Below, piece by piece: positions 27,122 through 35,814 of a DNA stretch of 64,000 nucleotides. The first letter of the stretch is position 1; every line of letters begins with the position of its first letter. This DNA is from Streptomyces flavochromogenes (GTDB taxonomy: Bacteria > Actinomycetota > Actinomycetes > Streptomycetales > Streptomycetaceae): positions 189,064 through 253,063 of the forward strand of contig NZ_JNZO01000011.1 in the NCBI RefSeq assembly GCF_000717595.1, in the 5' to 3' direction. The notes below the pieces were generated by a model. That model was not told the DNA's origin. It saw nothing but the letters and a program-made list of their open reading frames with translations, and searched no databases. The position numbers were made by a program, and so were the translations under genes.

Positions 27122-28969
27122 ATGTCCATTTTCAGTTCTGATCACGCCGTCATGCCCGAGAACGACGAGATCGTCGAGGCCGTAGAGGCCGCGGAGATCA
27201 CTTCGATCGTCGAGATCGACGCCGACGACATCGTCGAGGCCGTCGAGGCCCTCGACATCGACACCGACGCGGACGACTCGCTCGACGAGCCCGCCGAGCC
27301 CACGATCACCTTCGGCGACCTCGGTCTGCCGGACGGCGTCGTGCGCAAGCTCGCGCAGAACGGTGTCACCACCCCCTTCCCGATCCAGGCGGCGACCATC
27401 CCGGACGCCCTGGCCGGCAAGGACATCCTGGGCCGTGGCCGTACCGGCTCCGGAAAGACCCTCTCCTTCGGTCTGCCGCTCCTGGCCGGTCTGGCCGGCG
27501 GCCACACCGACAAGAAGAAGCCCCGCGGCATCATCCTCACGCCGACCCGTGAGCTCGCGATGCAGGTCGCGGACGCCCTCCAGCCCTACGGCGACGTGCT
27601 CGGCCTCAAGATGAAGGTCGTCTGCGGCGGTACCTCCATGGGCAACCAGATCTACGCCCTGGAGCGCGGCGTCGACGTCCTCGTCGCCACCCCGGGCCGT
27701 CTCCGCGACATCATCAACCGCGGCGCCTGCTCCCTCGAAGCCGTCAAGATCGCCGTCCTCGACGAGGCCGACCAGATGGCCGACCTGGGGTTCCTCCCCG
27801 AGGTCACCGAGCTGCTCGACCAGATCCCCGGCGGCGGCCAGCGCATGCTCTTCTCCGCCACCATGGAGAACGAGATCGGCACCCTGGTCAAGCGCTACCT
27901 GACCGACCCCGTCACGCACGAGGTCGACAGCGCCCAGGGCAACGTCACGACCATGACCCACCACGTCCTCGTCGTGAAGCCGAAGGACAAGGCGCCGGTC
28001 ACCGCCGCCATCGCCGCCCGCAAGGGCCGCACGATCATCTTCGTCCGTACCCAGCTCGGCGCGGACCGCATCGCGGAGCAGCTGCGCGACGCCGGTGTGA
28101 AGGCCGACGCGCTGCACGGCGGCATGACCCAGGGCGCCCGTACGCGGACCCTGGCCGACTTCAAGGACGGCTACGTCAACGCGCTCGTCGCGACCGACGT
28201 CGCCGCCCGAGGCATCCACGTCGACGGCATCGACCTGGTCCTCAACGTGGACCCGGCCGGCGACCACAAGGACTACCTGCACCGCTCGGGCCGTACCGCC
28301 CGTGCCGGCCGCTCCGGCGTCGTGGTCTCCCTGGCCCTGCCGCACCAGCGCCGTCAGATCTTCCGTCTGATGGAGGACGCGGGCGTCGACGCCTCGCGCC
28401 ACATCGTCGGTGGTGCCGGCGCGTTCGACCCCGAGGTCGCCGAGATCACCGGCGCCCGTTCGCTGACCGAGGTCCAGGCCGACTCGGCGAACAACTCGGC
28501 CAAGCAGGCCGAGCGTGAGGTCGTCGACCTGACCAAGCAGCTGGAGCGCCTGCAGCGCCGCGCCGTCGAGCTCCGCGAGGAGGCCGACCGCCTGGTGGCC
28601 CGCGCCGCCCGCGAGCGTGGCGAGGACCCCGAGGCCGCTGTCGCCGAGGTGACCGAGGCCGCCGAGGCCGAGGTCGCTGCCGCCGCCGTCGAGGCCGAGC
28701 GTGCCGCCCGCGCCGAGGAGCAGCGCCGCGAGGAGCGCCCGGCCCGCGACGAGCGGGGCAACTACGAGCGTCGTGACCGTGGCGGCTTCAACCGCGACGA
28801 CCGCGGTGACCGTGGTGGCTTCCGTGGTGGCGACCGCGGCGGTGACCGTGGTGGCTTCCGCCGCGACAACGACCGTCCGTCGGGTGGTTTCCGTCGTGAC
28901 GAGCGTCCGTCGGGTGGCTTCAACCGCGACGACCGCGGCGGCCGTTCTTTCGAGCGGTTTCCGTCGTGA
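27122..28969 (+). CDS. DEAD-box RNA helicase (C-terminal RGG tail truncated by a frame break)
   Basis: A 615-residue DEAD-box helicase with an acidic N-terminal extension (residues 12-62). Core motifs are the Q motif (FPIQAATIPDAL), Walker A GRTGSGKT at 106-113, PTRELAMQV, DEAD (VLDEADQMADLGF), SAT (LFSATME), and HRSGRTARAGRSG. A coiled-coil linker and an Arg/Gly/Asp-rich tail (GGFNRDDRGDRGGF) follow. The tail ends abruptly at RSFERFPS because two near-identical 70-base units at 28886-29025 are out of phase. The expected tail continues in another frame to 29240. The helicase core is intact. It is probably a CsdA/DeaD-type enzyme acting in ribosome or mRNA metabolism. GGAAGG precedes ATG 27122. 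Confidence 0.9.
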   Translation: MSIFSSDHAVMPENDEIVEAVEAAEITSIVEIDADDIVEAVEALDIDTDADDSLDEPAEPTITFGDLGLPDGVVRKLAQNGVTTPFPIQAATIPDALAGKDILGRGRTGSGKTLSFGLPLLAGLAGGHTDKKKPRGIILTPTRELAMQVADALQPYGDVLGLKMKVVCGGTSMGNQIYALERGVDVLVATPGRLRDIINRGACSLEAVKIAVLDEADQMADLGFLPEVTELLDQIPGGGQRMLFSATMENEIGTLVKRYLTDPVTHEVDSAQGNVTTMTHHVLVVKPKDKAPVTAAIAARKGRTIIFVRTQLGADRIAEQLRDAGVKADALHGGMTQGARTRTLADFKDGYVNALVATDVAARGIHVDGIDLVLNVDPAGDHKDYLHRSGRTARAGRSGVVVSLALPHQRRQIFRLMEDAGVDASRHIVGGAGAFDPEVAEITGARSLTEVQADSANNSAKQAEREVVDLTKQLERLQRRAVELREEADRLVARAARERGEDPEAAVAEVTEAAEAEVAAAAVEAERAARAEEQRREERPARDERGNYERRDRGGFNRDDRGDRGGFRGGDRGGDRGGFRRDNDRPSGGFRRDERPSGGFNRDDRGGRSFERFPS

Positions 28970-29025
28970 CGAGCGTCCGTCGGGTGGCTTCAACCGCGAC
29001 GACCGCGGCGGCCGCTCCTTCGAGC
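28886..29025 (+). repeat. Two 70-base tandem units that break the helicase frame
   Basis: Copy 1 (28886-28955) and copy 2 (28956-29025) begin GGTTTCCGTCGTGACGAGCG and end at TTCGAGCG, with two T/C differences. A spacing of 70 is not a multiple of three, so the tail reads into TGA at 28967-28969. Confidence 0.8.
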
Positions 29026-29240
29026 GCCGTGACGACCGTCCGGCCGGCGGCCACCGCGGCAGCGACCGTCCGTTCAACCGCGACCGTCGCGACGACCGCC
29101 CCGCCGGCGGCTTCCGCCCGGGTGGCGGCGACCGTCCGTACGGCCGTCGTGACGACCACCGCGGCACCGGCTCGACCGGCTCGACCGGTGGCTCCTTCGG
29201 CCGCCGCGACGACAAGCCGCGCTGGAAGCGCAACGGCTGA
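28970..29240 (+). pseudogene. Detached RGG-rich C-terminal tail of the DEAD-box helicase
   Basis: In the +1-shifted frame, codons continue as FRRDERPSGGFNRDDRGGRS, RPAGGHRGSDRPFNRDRRDD, GSTGSTGGSFGRRDDKPRW and KRNG before TGA 29238-29240. This is the natural end of streptomycete DEAD-box tails. It is followed by a terminator, so it was evidently once part of the helicase. Confidence 0.75.
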
Positions 29241-29258
29241 CCCCACGTAGCAAGCTGA

Positions 29259-29298
29259 GCAGGGCCCGTACGACACTTCGGTGACGTACGGGCCCTGC
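29259..29298 (+). terminator. Terminator of the DEAD-box helicase gene
   Basis: GCAGGGCCCGTAC and GTACGGGCCCTGC form a 13-bp perfect stem with an extra inner pairing (CAC..GTG), followed by TGCTTTG. It lies 18 bases beyond the end of the shifted frame, not the premature stop. Confidence 0.85.
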
Positions 29299-29462
29299 TG
29301 CTTTGAACGAGTTCGAAATCGCTTTCGACAGGCAGGGGGCGGCTGTTAGCATCGGCCCACTCGCATGGGGGCGGTGCGGCCGGGGGGCCGCGAACCTACT
29401 GTTCAGCACGAGCGCCACCGTCTTCCCCATGCCTCTACATTGATCCTCAGGGGAGGACCCGA

Positions 29463-31658
29463 GTGCCTCGTAGCGCTCTTCTACGCCATTCCATCGCGGC
29501 CGTCACCGCCGCGACCCTTCTCGCCGGCGTCGGCCCGCTGGCCGCGACGGCGACTGCCGCGCCGGTCACGGCCGACGCCGCCACCGCGTCGGTCGACCCG
29601 TGGGCGGCGTCCGTGCCACTGTCGGACGGCGCGGCCCTCCACAGTCTCCTGGACCTCAAGACGACCAAGGACGGGGCGGTCGTCGCCCTCTGGTACCGGC
29701 TCGCCGAGGACCGCAGCAAGAACGAACTCATCGCGTCGGTGCGCCCGGCGGGCAGTTCCGTCTGGGGCGCGGAGCAAATCCTGCGCACACTCCCCACCTG
29801 GCGCAGCTCCGCCGCGCTCACCGTCTCGGCGGACGGGTCCGTCACGGCGGCCTGGATGGAGTACCCGAACGACGGTGGGCCGGGTGACGAGAAGCCCGGC
29901 GGCTCGTTCCGGATGGTCACCCTCGCGGCCGGCGCCACGACGTGGTCCGACGTGTCGGACATCATGACCGACCCCGGCTGGGTGCACAGCGGGAGCCTGT
30001 CCGGTTCGCCGTCGGGCGAGCTCGTCGCCGTCTGGCAGGGAGTCTCGGCCGGGAAGGCCGGGTTGTACTCCTCGGTCCGCGCCGCCCCGGGCGAGGCCTG
30101 GTCCGAGCCGGTGCGGATCGACGAGCCCACGGCGGACGCGGGGCTCTCCTCCGCGCCCGAGGTGATCCACTCGGCGGACGGCACGACCACCGTGGCCTTC
30201 GTCCAGGCCGGTCCCGCGACCGGTGAGATCAAGGTTCTCGACCGGACGGCGGGCGGCACGTGGACCAAGCCGGTCACCGTCTCCGCCCCCGGGAAGTACG
30301 CCCACAACCCGAAGCTGGCGGTCGGCCGGGGCGGCCACGCCGCGCTGGTCTGGCACGAGCAGGACTCCCGGGAGTCCGGCGTCGGTACCGACGTGGTCGC
30401 CCAGCGACCGGCCGGCAGCCTGACGTGGAGCGCCGGGACGCCGGCCAACGGCTTCGACGGCGGTGCGTGGCGCAAGATCGCGGTCGGCCCCGAGGGCGAC
30501 GTCACCCTGCTCGGTGTCACCTTCGTCGACGGCAGCGGTTTCATCGCGCGGACCACCACCCGATCTGCCGCCACCGGCACCTGGGCCGCACTGAAGACGA
30601 TCTCCACGGGATACGTGCCCGACGACCAGTTCGACCTGACGGCGGGCCCCGACGGCGTCGTCCACGCCGTGTGGACCCAGGGCAACACGGACCGGAAGCT
30701 GATGACCTCCTCGCGGGTCGCCGGCGCCTGGTCCGCGGCCCCGACGCCGCTCTCGACCAACACCAGCGGCTACGCCCTGGGTCTGGTCACCGTCGACGCC
30801 GCCGACCGGCCCGTCGCCGTCTGGCAGCAGTCCAGCGGCGACCTGACCACCGAGCTGCGCGCGGCCACCACCGCCCCCGCGCCCGTCAAGCCGCTCCCCA
30901 CGTGGCGGGACCACAGCGGTGACGGCAGGGGCGACCTGCTCGGGCTGACTCCGGCCGGTGCTCTGACCGTGCGTACGGGCTCGGGCGCGGGTGGCCTCGG
31001 GACCGGGGCCACGGCGACCGGATGGCCGGCGACGTCGACGGTCGTTCCGTTCGGCGACCTGTCGGGCGACCGGTGCAACGACCTGCTCGTGCGGAACGCC
31101 GCCGGGGTGCTGACGCGTCATGACGGCGGCTGCGGGACGGCGTTCGCGCCGGGCGGGCCGAAGCTCACCATCGGCACGGGCTGGAACGCCTACAACGCCC
31201 TGACCGCCCCGGGCGACCTGACCGGTGACGGCCGGACGGACCTGCTGGCGCGTACGCCCGGCGGTGAGCTGTTCCTGTACGAGGACGACGGCAAGGGCGC
31301 GTTCAAGACACGCGCGAGGATCGGTGGCGGCTGGCAGGCGTACAACGCGGTCGTCGGCGTCGGCGACCTGAACGGCGACAAGGCCGGCGATCTGCTCGCC
31401 CGGGACGCGGCCGGTGTGCTCTGGCGCTACCAGGGCAAGGGCGACGGCACGTTCGGCGCTCGCGTGAAGCTCGGCGGCGGTTGGCAGGCCTACAACTCCC
31501 TCGTGGGCGTGGGCGACTTCACCGGAGACGGCAAGGCCGACCTGGTGGCCCGCGACACGACCGGAACGCTCTGGCGTTACGCGGGGAACGGTGCGGGTGC
31601 GTTCGCCGGCCGGGCGAAGATCGGCGGCGGCTGGCAGATGTACAAGACGCTGTCCTGA
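29463..31658 (+). CDS. Secreted FG-GAP/VCBS repeat protein (predicted beta-propeller)
   Basis: A 731-residue exported protein. It has a Sec signal peptide (about residues 1-33, ending TATAAP). Residues 45-460 contain repeated blade-like units with WxEYP, VWQGVS, LVWHEQD and AVWTQG motifs. Residues 480-731 contain four FG-GAP repeats with Ca-binding-type loops (GDLSGDRCNDLL, GDLTGDGRTDLL, GDLNGDKAGDLL, GDFTGDGKADLV) and recurring GGGWQAYN. FG-GAP proteins of this kind are common in Streptomyces secretomes. The ligand is unknown. GGGGAGG precedes GTG 29463. Monocistronic, with its own terminator. Confidence 0.85.
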   Translation: MPRSALLRHSIAAVTAATLLAGVGPLAATATAAPVTADAATASVDPWAASVPLSDGAALHSLLDLKTTKDGAVVALWYRLAEDRSKNELIASVRPAGSSVWGAEQILRTLPTWRSSAALTVSADGSVTAAWMEYPNDGGPGDEKPGGSFRMVTLAAGATTWSDVSDIMTDPGWVHSGSLSGSPSGELVAVWQGVSAGKAGLYSSVRAAPGEAWSEPVRIDEPTADAGLSSAPEVIHSADGTTTVAFVQAGPATGEIKVLDRTAGGTWTKPVTVSAPGKYAHNPKLAVGRGGHAALVWHEQDSRESGVGTDVVAQRPAGSLTWSAGTPANGFDGGAWRKIAVGPEGDVTLLGVTFVDGSGFIARTTTRSAATGTWAALKTISTGYVPDDQFDLTAGPDGVVHAVWTQGNTDRKLMTSSRVAGAWSAAPTPLSTNTSGYALGLVTVDAADRPVAVWQQSSGDLTTELRAATTAPAPVKPLPTWRDHSGDGRGDLLGLTPAGALTVRTGSGAGGLGTGATATGWPATSTVVPFGDLSGDRCNDLLVRNAAGVLTRHDGGCGTAFAPGGPKLTIGTGWNAYNALTAPGDLTGDGRTDLLARTPGGELFLYEDDGKGAFKTRARIGGGWQAYNAVVGVGDLNGDKAGDLLARDAAGVLWRYQGKGDGTFGARVKLGGGWQAYNSLVGVGDFTGDGKADLVARDTTGTLWRYAGNGAGAFAGRAKIGGGWQMYKTLS

Positions 31659-31673
31659 CGCGTGCTCCGAGCG

Positions 31674-31722
31674 CGGCTCGGGCCCGTCCTCCACGATGTC
31701 GCGGGGGACGGGTCCCGAGCCG
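31674..31722 (+). terminator. Terminator of the FG-GAP gene
   Basis: CGGCTCGGGCCCGTCC and GGACGGGTCCCGAGCCG form a stem of about 16 bp with one bulge, 16 bases after the stop. Confidence 0.75.
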
Positions 31723-31786
31723 TCCGCGTATACCCGATCGGTTCGGGGGATCTCTCGGGCTATGCTGCACGGGTGTGCTTGTCCAC

Positions 31787-31859
31787 GGGCCGTTAGCTCA
31801 ATTGGCAGAGCAGCGGACTTTTAATCCGTTGGTTGTGGGTTCGAGTCCCACACGGCCTA
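31787..31859 (+). tRNA. tRNA-Lys (anticodon TTT)
   Basis: Acceptor GGGCCGT/ACGGCCT with one G-U pair, anticodon loop CTTTTAA, T-arm GTGGGTTCGAGTCCCAC, discriminator A, no encoded CCA. TATGCT at 31761-31766 is a likely -10. Confidence 0.95.
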
Positions 31860-31902
31860 CGTGTGGCAGGCGGGGGTTTCGGTCTCCGAGCTGCCGAGAA
31901 TC

Positions 31903-31930
31903 GCCCCGACCGGTTTCGACCGGTCGGGGC
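31903..31930 (+). terminator. Terminator of tRNA-Lys
   Basis: GCCCCGACCGG and CCGGTCGGGGC form an 11-bp perfect stem with a short loop (TTTCGA), followed by GCTTCC. Confidence 0.75.
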
Positions 31931-32007
31931 GCTTCCGTATCCGGGACGCGGTGTGCGGCACCGTGGGCGAATCTGGTTCGTGGACGCTGAGCGTGGAGGT
32001 GGGGACC

Positions 32008-33429
32008 GTGACGGTGAACGGAGCGGGTGATCCGATGGGCCAGGCCCGGACGCTGGCGCGGTGGGCGCTCGGCGCCGCCGCGGCGGCGGTCGTGCTGCTG
32101 CTGACGGGGCTCGGCGCCGCCGGGCTGCTTGTCCTTCTGGCCGCGCTCGTGGGGCTCGTCTGTTCGGCCGTGGGCATCTGGTGGTTCCTCGCCCACCGCG
32201 GGCCGTTGCGGGTGTCCGGCGCCCTGCTGGCCGTCGGCGCGCCGCTCGCCGTCCTCGTCCTGTACGTCGCCTGGGGGCCCTGGCTGACCGGGCTCGGGGC
32301 GCTCGCGTCGTGGAGCGTGGCGCTGGTCTGCGCGCGGGCCGCCCTGCGCCTCATCCGGGACGTGAGCGGCGCGCCGGCGCGCCCGCGGCCGAAGCGGCGG
32401 TCCCGGCCGAAGCGGCCCGTACTGATCATGAACCCGAAATCCGGGGGCGGGAAGGTCGCCCGCTTCGGGCTCGTCGAACGGGCCGAGAAGCTGGGCGCGA
32501 GAGTCGTCCTCATCGACCCGTCCGTCGAGACCGATGTCGCCGCGCTCGCCCGTGAGGCCGTCGCCGACGGCGCCGACCTGCTCGGGGTGGCCGGCGGGGA
32601 CGGCACGCAGGCGCTGGTCGCCGCCGTGGCCGCCGAGCACGACCTGCCCTTCCTCGTCATCTCCGCCGGAACCCGCAACCACTTCGCCCTCGACCTGGGG
32701 CTCGACCGCACCGACCCGGCGACCTGTCTGGACGCCCTCGTCGACGGCGAGGAACTCCGTGTCGACCTCGGCTCCGTGTCCGGGCGGGCGTTCGTCAACA
32801 CCGTCTCGTTCGGTGTGTACGCCGATGTCGTCCAGCTCCCCGAGTACCGCGACGCGAAGGCCGGCACCGCCGTCGACGTCCTCCCCGATCTGCTCCAGGG
32901 CGGTGGCGGCGACCGTCTTGACGCGACCGCCGACGGCCTTCGGCTCCCCGCCCAGCAGGCCCTCCTCGTCAGCAACAACGCGTATGCCGCGCCCGATCCG
33001 TTCAGCGCCGTCGCCGCCCGGAGACCGCGCCTGGACGGCGGCGAGCTCGGGGTGATCGCCGTCCGGGTCGACGGGGCGGCGCAGGCCGCCGAGATGGCCG
33101 TACTGGGCACCCAGTCGACCGGGCTGAACGTCCTGACGGCCGCTCGGGTCGAGGTGACGGGGAAGGCCGCGGCCCCCGTGCCCGTGCCCCCCTCGGCCTT
33201 CGTCCCCGCGCCGGCCCGGGCCCCCGGCGCCCCCGGCACCATCGCCGTCGCCGTCGACGGTGAGGCGCTGACCCTCCCCACCCCCGTCGTCTGTACCCTG
33301 CGCCCCGGCGCCCTCCGGGTGCTCGTGCCGCGTCACCGGCCCGGCGTCATCGAGCCCCAGCCGCCCCTGGACTGGCGGCGCATCACCGAAATCGCCTTCC
33401 GGACCACTTCGAGGAGCAGCGGCTCATGA
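32008..33429 (+). CDS. Diacylglycerol-kinase-like (LCB5 family) lipid kinase with N-terminal membrane domain
   Basis: A 473-residue protein. Residues 15-115 hold about four membrane segments. Residues 140-290 are the lipid-kinase catalytic domain: VLIMNPKSGGGKVARFGLVE, GVAGGDGTQALVA with the GGDGT nucleotide motif, and ISAGTRNHFALDLGLDR. A C-terminal beta domain follows. It should phosphorylate diacylglycerol or a related lipid at the membrane. The start is GTG 32008, with GGAGGT at normal spacing; the frame is open to 31861 but that part overlaps the tRNA-Lys terminator. The stop overlaps the PAP2 start (ATGA), so a kinase and a phosphatase are made together. Confidence 0.88.
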   Translation: MTVNGAGDPMGQARTLARWALGAAAAAVVLLLTGLGAAGLLVLLAALVGLVCSAVGIWWFLAHRGPLRVSGALLAVGAPLAVLVLYVAWGPWLTGLGALASWSVALVCARAALRLIRDVSGAPARPRPKRRSRPKRPVLIMNPKSGGGKVARFGLVERAEKLGARVVLIDPSVETDVAALAREAVADGADLLGVAGGDGTQALVAAVAAEHDLPFLVISAGTRNHFALDLGLDRTDPATCLDALVDGEELRVDLGSVSGRAFVNTVSFGVYADVVQLPEYRDAKAGTAVDVLPDLLQGGGGDRLDATADGLRLPAQQALLVSNNAYAAPDPFSAVAARRPRLDGGELGVIAVRVDGAAQAAEMAVLGTQSTGLNVLTAARVEVTGKAAAPVPVPPSAFVPAPARAPGAPGTIAVAVDGEALTLPTPVVCTLRPGALRVLVPRHRPGVIEPQPPLDWRRITEIAFRTTSRSSGS

Positions 33430-34022
33430 CCCCCACCCCCACCCCCACCCCCACCACCAACCCCGTCCGGGCGGTCTTCCGGGACCTCCGCGCGATCGAC
33501 GGGGCCGTCTACGCCGCCGTGGCAGCCACCCCCACGCCCACTCTCGACACGGGCTTCCGCAGGCTGTCGGGCGCGGCGAACCACTCCAAGATCTCGTTCA
33601 CGGTGGCGGCCGGGCTCGCCCTGGTCCCCGGCGCGCCGCGCCGCGCGGCCCTGGCCGGCATCGGGGCCGTGGCCGTCGCCTCGGCCTCGGCCAACCTGCT
33701 GGGCAAGCGCCTCGTCCGCAGGCCGCGGCCGGACCGGGAGGCGGCCCGGGTGGTGGTGAGCCGCCATGTGCCGATGCCGGACTCGGCCTCCTTCCCCTCC
33801 GGGCACACCGCGTCGGCGGTGGCCTTCGCGACCGCCGTGGGGGTCGTCTTCCCGCCGGCCGCGGTGCCCCTGCAGGTCCTGGCGATGGCCGTGGGCTACT
33901 CCCGTGTCCACACCGGGGTGCACTACCCGGGCGACGTCGCCGCGGGCGCCGTCCTCGGCATCGCGAGCGCCGCCGTCTCCCTGACGGCCGTGGCCTCCTT
34001 GACGGCCGCCAGGGGGAAGTGA
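33426..34022 (+). CDS. PAP2-family lipid phosphatase
   Basis: A 198-residue membrane phosphatase. All three PAP2 motifs are present: KRLVRRPRPDRE (KxxxxxxRP), SFPSGHTAS (PSGH) and YSRVHTGVHYPGDVAAG (SRx5Hx3D). The N-terminus is an unusual Pro/Thr run (MTPTPTPTPT), from a simple CCCCAC repeat. It overlaps the lipid-kinase gene by four bases. Likely substrates are phosphatidic acid or polyprenyl pyrophosphates. The short length fits the soluble-fold PAP2 core with few membrane helices. Confidence 0.9.
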   Translation: MTPTPTPTPTTNPVRAVFRDLRAIDGAVYAAVAATPTPTLDTGFRRLSGAANHSKISFTVAAGLALVPGAPRRAALAGIGAVAVASASANLLGKRLVRRPRPDREAARVVVSRHVPMPDSASFPSGHTASAVAFATAVGVVFPPAAVPLQVLAMAVGYSRVHTGVHYPGDVAAGAVLGIASAAVSLTAVASLTAARGK

Positions 34023-34031
34023 CGGGGCGTC

Positions 34032-34955
34032 TCAGAACGTCGCGCGGGCCAGGTCCTCCTCCGAGAGGTCGAGCGCGGCGAGCCGCTCCGGGTCCGCCAG
34101 GATCTGGAGCTCGACGATCCGGTCCCCGGCGATCGTGAACGACATGAGGACCGTCGGACGGCCCTCGACGACCGCGACGAACGCGGGCGCGCCGTTGACC
34201 ACGACGGGCAGCGCGGCCTGCCGGAACCTGGCGTACATGAGGGCCTGCGAGATGACGGCCTCGGCGCCCCGTACGACCTTGGAGACGGCCGCGAGCGTCC
34301 GTCCGCCGTCCGCGCGCAGCACCACGTCCGGGTCGAGGACGGCGAGCAGCCCCTCGAAGTCGCCGCCCTGCGAGGCGGTGAGGAAGGCGTCGGCGATCTC
34401 CCGCTGCCGGCGCGCGTCGGGCCCGGGAGCGGGGGTGGCGTCCTGCACCCGGCGGCGGGCGCGGCTGGCGAGCTGGCGGGTGGCGGCCGGGGTGCGGTCC
34501 ACGATCCGCGCGATCTCGTCGAAGGAGACGGCGAACATGTCGTGCAGGACGAACGCGAGCCGCTCGGCCGGGCCCAGGGTCTCCAGGACGACGAGGAGCG
34601 CGAGGCCGACGGATTCGGTGACCTCGGCCGCGTGCTCCGGGTCCGTGGTGTCGGCGACCCGGACGACCGGGTCGGGGACGTAGTACTCCAGCGGGTCCTC
34701 GCGTCGCGAGCCGCGCGAGCGCAGCATGTCGAGGCAGACGCGGCCGACGACGGTGGTCAGCCAGCCGCTGAGGTTCTCCACCGCGCCGACGTCGCTGCGG
34801 TTGAGCTTGAACCAGGCCTCCTGGACGGCGTCCTCGGCCTCGCTGAGCGAGCCCAGCATCCGGTACGCCACCGCCCGCAGATGCCCCCGGTCGGCCTCGA
34901 AGCGGCGGGCCAGCAGGTCCTTGCCGTCGGTGTGGTTGTCGCGGTTCCGGTCCAC
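34032..34955 (-). CDS. SigJ-type ECF sigma factor with C-terminal SnoaL domain
   Basis: A 307-residue ECF sigma factor of the group with a C-terminal NTF2/SnoaL-like domain. Region 2 is LRAVAYRMLGSLSEAEDAVQ-EAW and region 4 is FDEIARIVDRTPAATRQLAS. The C-terminal 110 residues (DAFLTASQGGDFEGLLAVLD, then TIAGDRIVELQILADPERL) form the SnoaL domain, which controls activity in this group. GTG 34955 is chosen because GGGGAG lies upstream at good distance; ATG 34985 and TTG 35003 are in-frame alternatives. It is divergent from a rhodanese gene; a direct target there is possible. No anti-sigma gene is adjacent. Confidence 0.85.
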   Translation of the reverse strand: MDRNRDNHTDGKDLLARRFEADRGHLRAVAYRMLGSLSEAEDAVQEAWFKLNRSDVGAVENLSGWLTTVVGRVCLDMLRSRGSRREDPLEYYVPDPVVRVADTTDPEHAAEVTESVGLALLVVLETLGPAERLAFVLHDMFAVSFDEIARIVDRTPAATRQLASRARRRVQDATPAPGPDARRQREIADAFLTASQGGDFEGLLAVLDPDVVLRADGGRTLAAVSKVVRGAEAVISQALMYARFRQAALPVVVNGAPAFVAVVEGRPTVLMSFTIAGDRIVELQILADPERLAALDLSEEDLARATF

Positions 34956-35148
34956 TCGTCGATCTCCCCGTTCGCGTCCCGTCATGTCGTCATGACGGAT
35001 CAAACCTCGTCGATGTGACGCCGTCTGTCACGCTCCGTCTGAAGGGGTATCGCCGGTCCCGGCGATTCCGGTACGTGAGATCCACGCCGCCTCGCTGTGA
35101 ACGCCGGGGATTCACCGGTCGATGCCCCGGAGGGCCGTGGATCATCCC

Positions 35149-35177
35149 TTCAGCGCGATGATCATCATCCGTAGATT
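35149..35177 (+). promoter_or_regulatory. Promoter for a leaderless rhodanese gene
   Basis: TTCAGC (35149-35154) and TAGATT (35172-35177) are separated by 17 bp. Seven bases later is ATG 35185 without a Shine-Dalgarno sequence. The -35 differs from the housekeeping consensus. Confidence 0.5.
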
Positions 35178-35184
35178 GATCCTC

Positions 35185-35679
35185 ATGACGACGACAACTT
35201 CGCAGGTCAACGCCGTACTCCGCACCCCGCCGGCCTCTCCCGCCGCCGCTGCCGCGTACTTCTCCGCGAGTCTGGCCTTCCACGCCGATGTCTCCGACGT
35301 GGCCTCCGTGCTGGCCGCCTCGGCCGCCGACGGCACCGACCCGGGCTTCGTGGTGATCGACTCCCGTTCGACCGCCTCCTGGGACCAGGGGCACGTCCCC
35401 GGCGCCGTCCATCTGCCGACCGCGCTCATCCCCGAGCAGGCCGAGCGGCTGCTCGACCGGTCCGTGCCGGTCGTCACGTACTGCTGGGGCCCCGGCTGCA
35501 ACGGCGCCACGCGCGCCGCGCTGGCCCTCGCGGAGCTGGGATTCCAGGTGAAGGAGATGCTCGGAGGCTTCGAGTACTGGGTGCGCGAGGGCTTCGCGTA
35601 CGAGACCTGGGAAGGGCCCGCGGAGAAGGCCGCGGACCCGCTCACGGCGCCGGTGGACTCGGACGACTGCGGCTGCTGA
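35185..35679 (+). CDS. Rhodanese-like sulfurtransferase
   Basis: A 164-residue single rhodanese domain. DPGFVVIDSRSTASWDQGHV is the CH2A-type motif, and the active-site loop YCWGPGCNGATRAA holds the reactive Cys (two Cys are present in the loop, the second in the usual position). An extra CGC at the C-terminus (DDCGC) may bind metal or form a disulfide. ATG 35185 is preferred over the longer frame from 35122, because the leaderless promoter sits just upstream. It is divergent from the sigma factor at 34032-34955, a plausible stress pairing. Confidence 0.85.
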   Translation: MTTTTSQVNAVLRTPPASPAAAAAYFSASLAFHADVSDVASVLAASAADGTDPGFVVIDSRSTASWDQGHVPGAVHLPTALIPEQAERLLDRSVPVVTYCWGPGCNGATRAALALAELGFQVKEMLGGFEYWVREGFAYETWEGPAEKAADPLTAPVDSDDCGC

Positions 35680-35695
35680 CGGAAATCGATTTCCG
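35680..35695. promoter_or_regulatory. 16-bp perfect palindrome after the rhodanese stop
   Basis: CGGAAATCGATTTCCG is self-complementary and starts just past the rhodanese stop, 38 bases upstream of the initiator tRNA gene. It could be an operator for the tRNA promoter or a weak terminator. Confidence 0.4.
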
Positions 35696-35732
35696 GATCG
35701 CCCCGGTCATGCCGTAGAGTCAGGTCTACCGA

Positions 35733-35806
35733 CGCGGGGTGGAGCAGCTCGGTAGCTCGCTGGGCTCATAACCCAGAGGTCGCAGGTTCAAATCCTGTCC
35801 CCGCTA
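35733..35806 (+). tRNA. Initiator tRNA-fMet (anticodon CAT)
   Basis: Acceptor CGCGGGG with a mismatched first pair (C1-U72), GGG/CCC pairs in the anticodon arm around CTCATAA, and T-arm GCAGGTTCAAATCCTG. These are initiator features. CCA is not encoded. TAGAGT at 35714-35719 is a probable -10. Confidence 0.94.
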
Positions 35807-35814
35807 CTCAGTAG

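Noticed and set aside
27071..29233. A 720-codon minus-strand frame opposite the DEAD-box helicase
   Set aside because: It is antisense shadow rich in Val/Arg/Thr repeats created by the RGG codons; no start signal.
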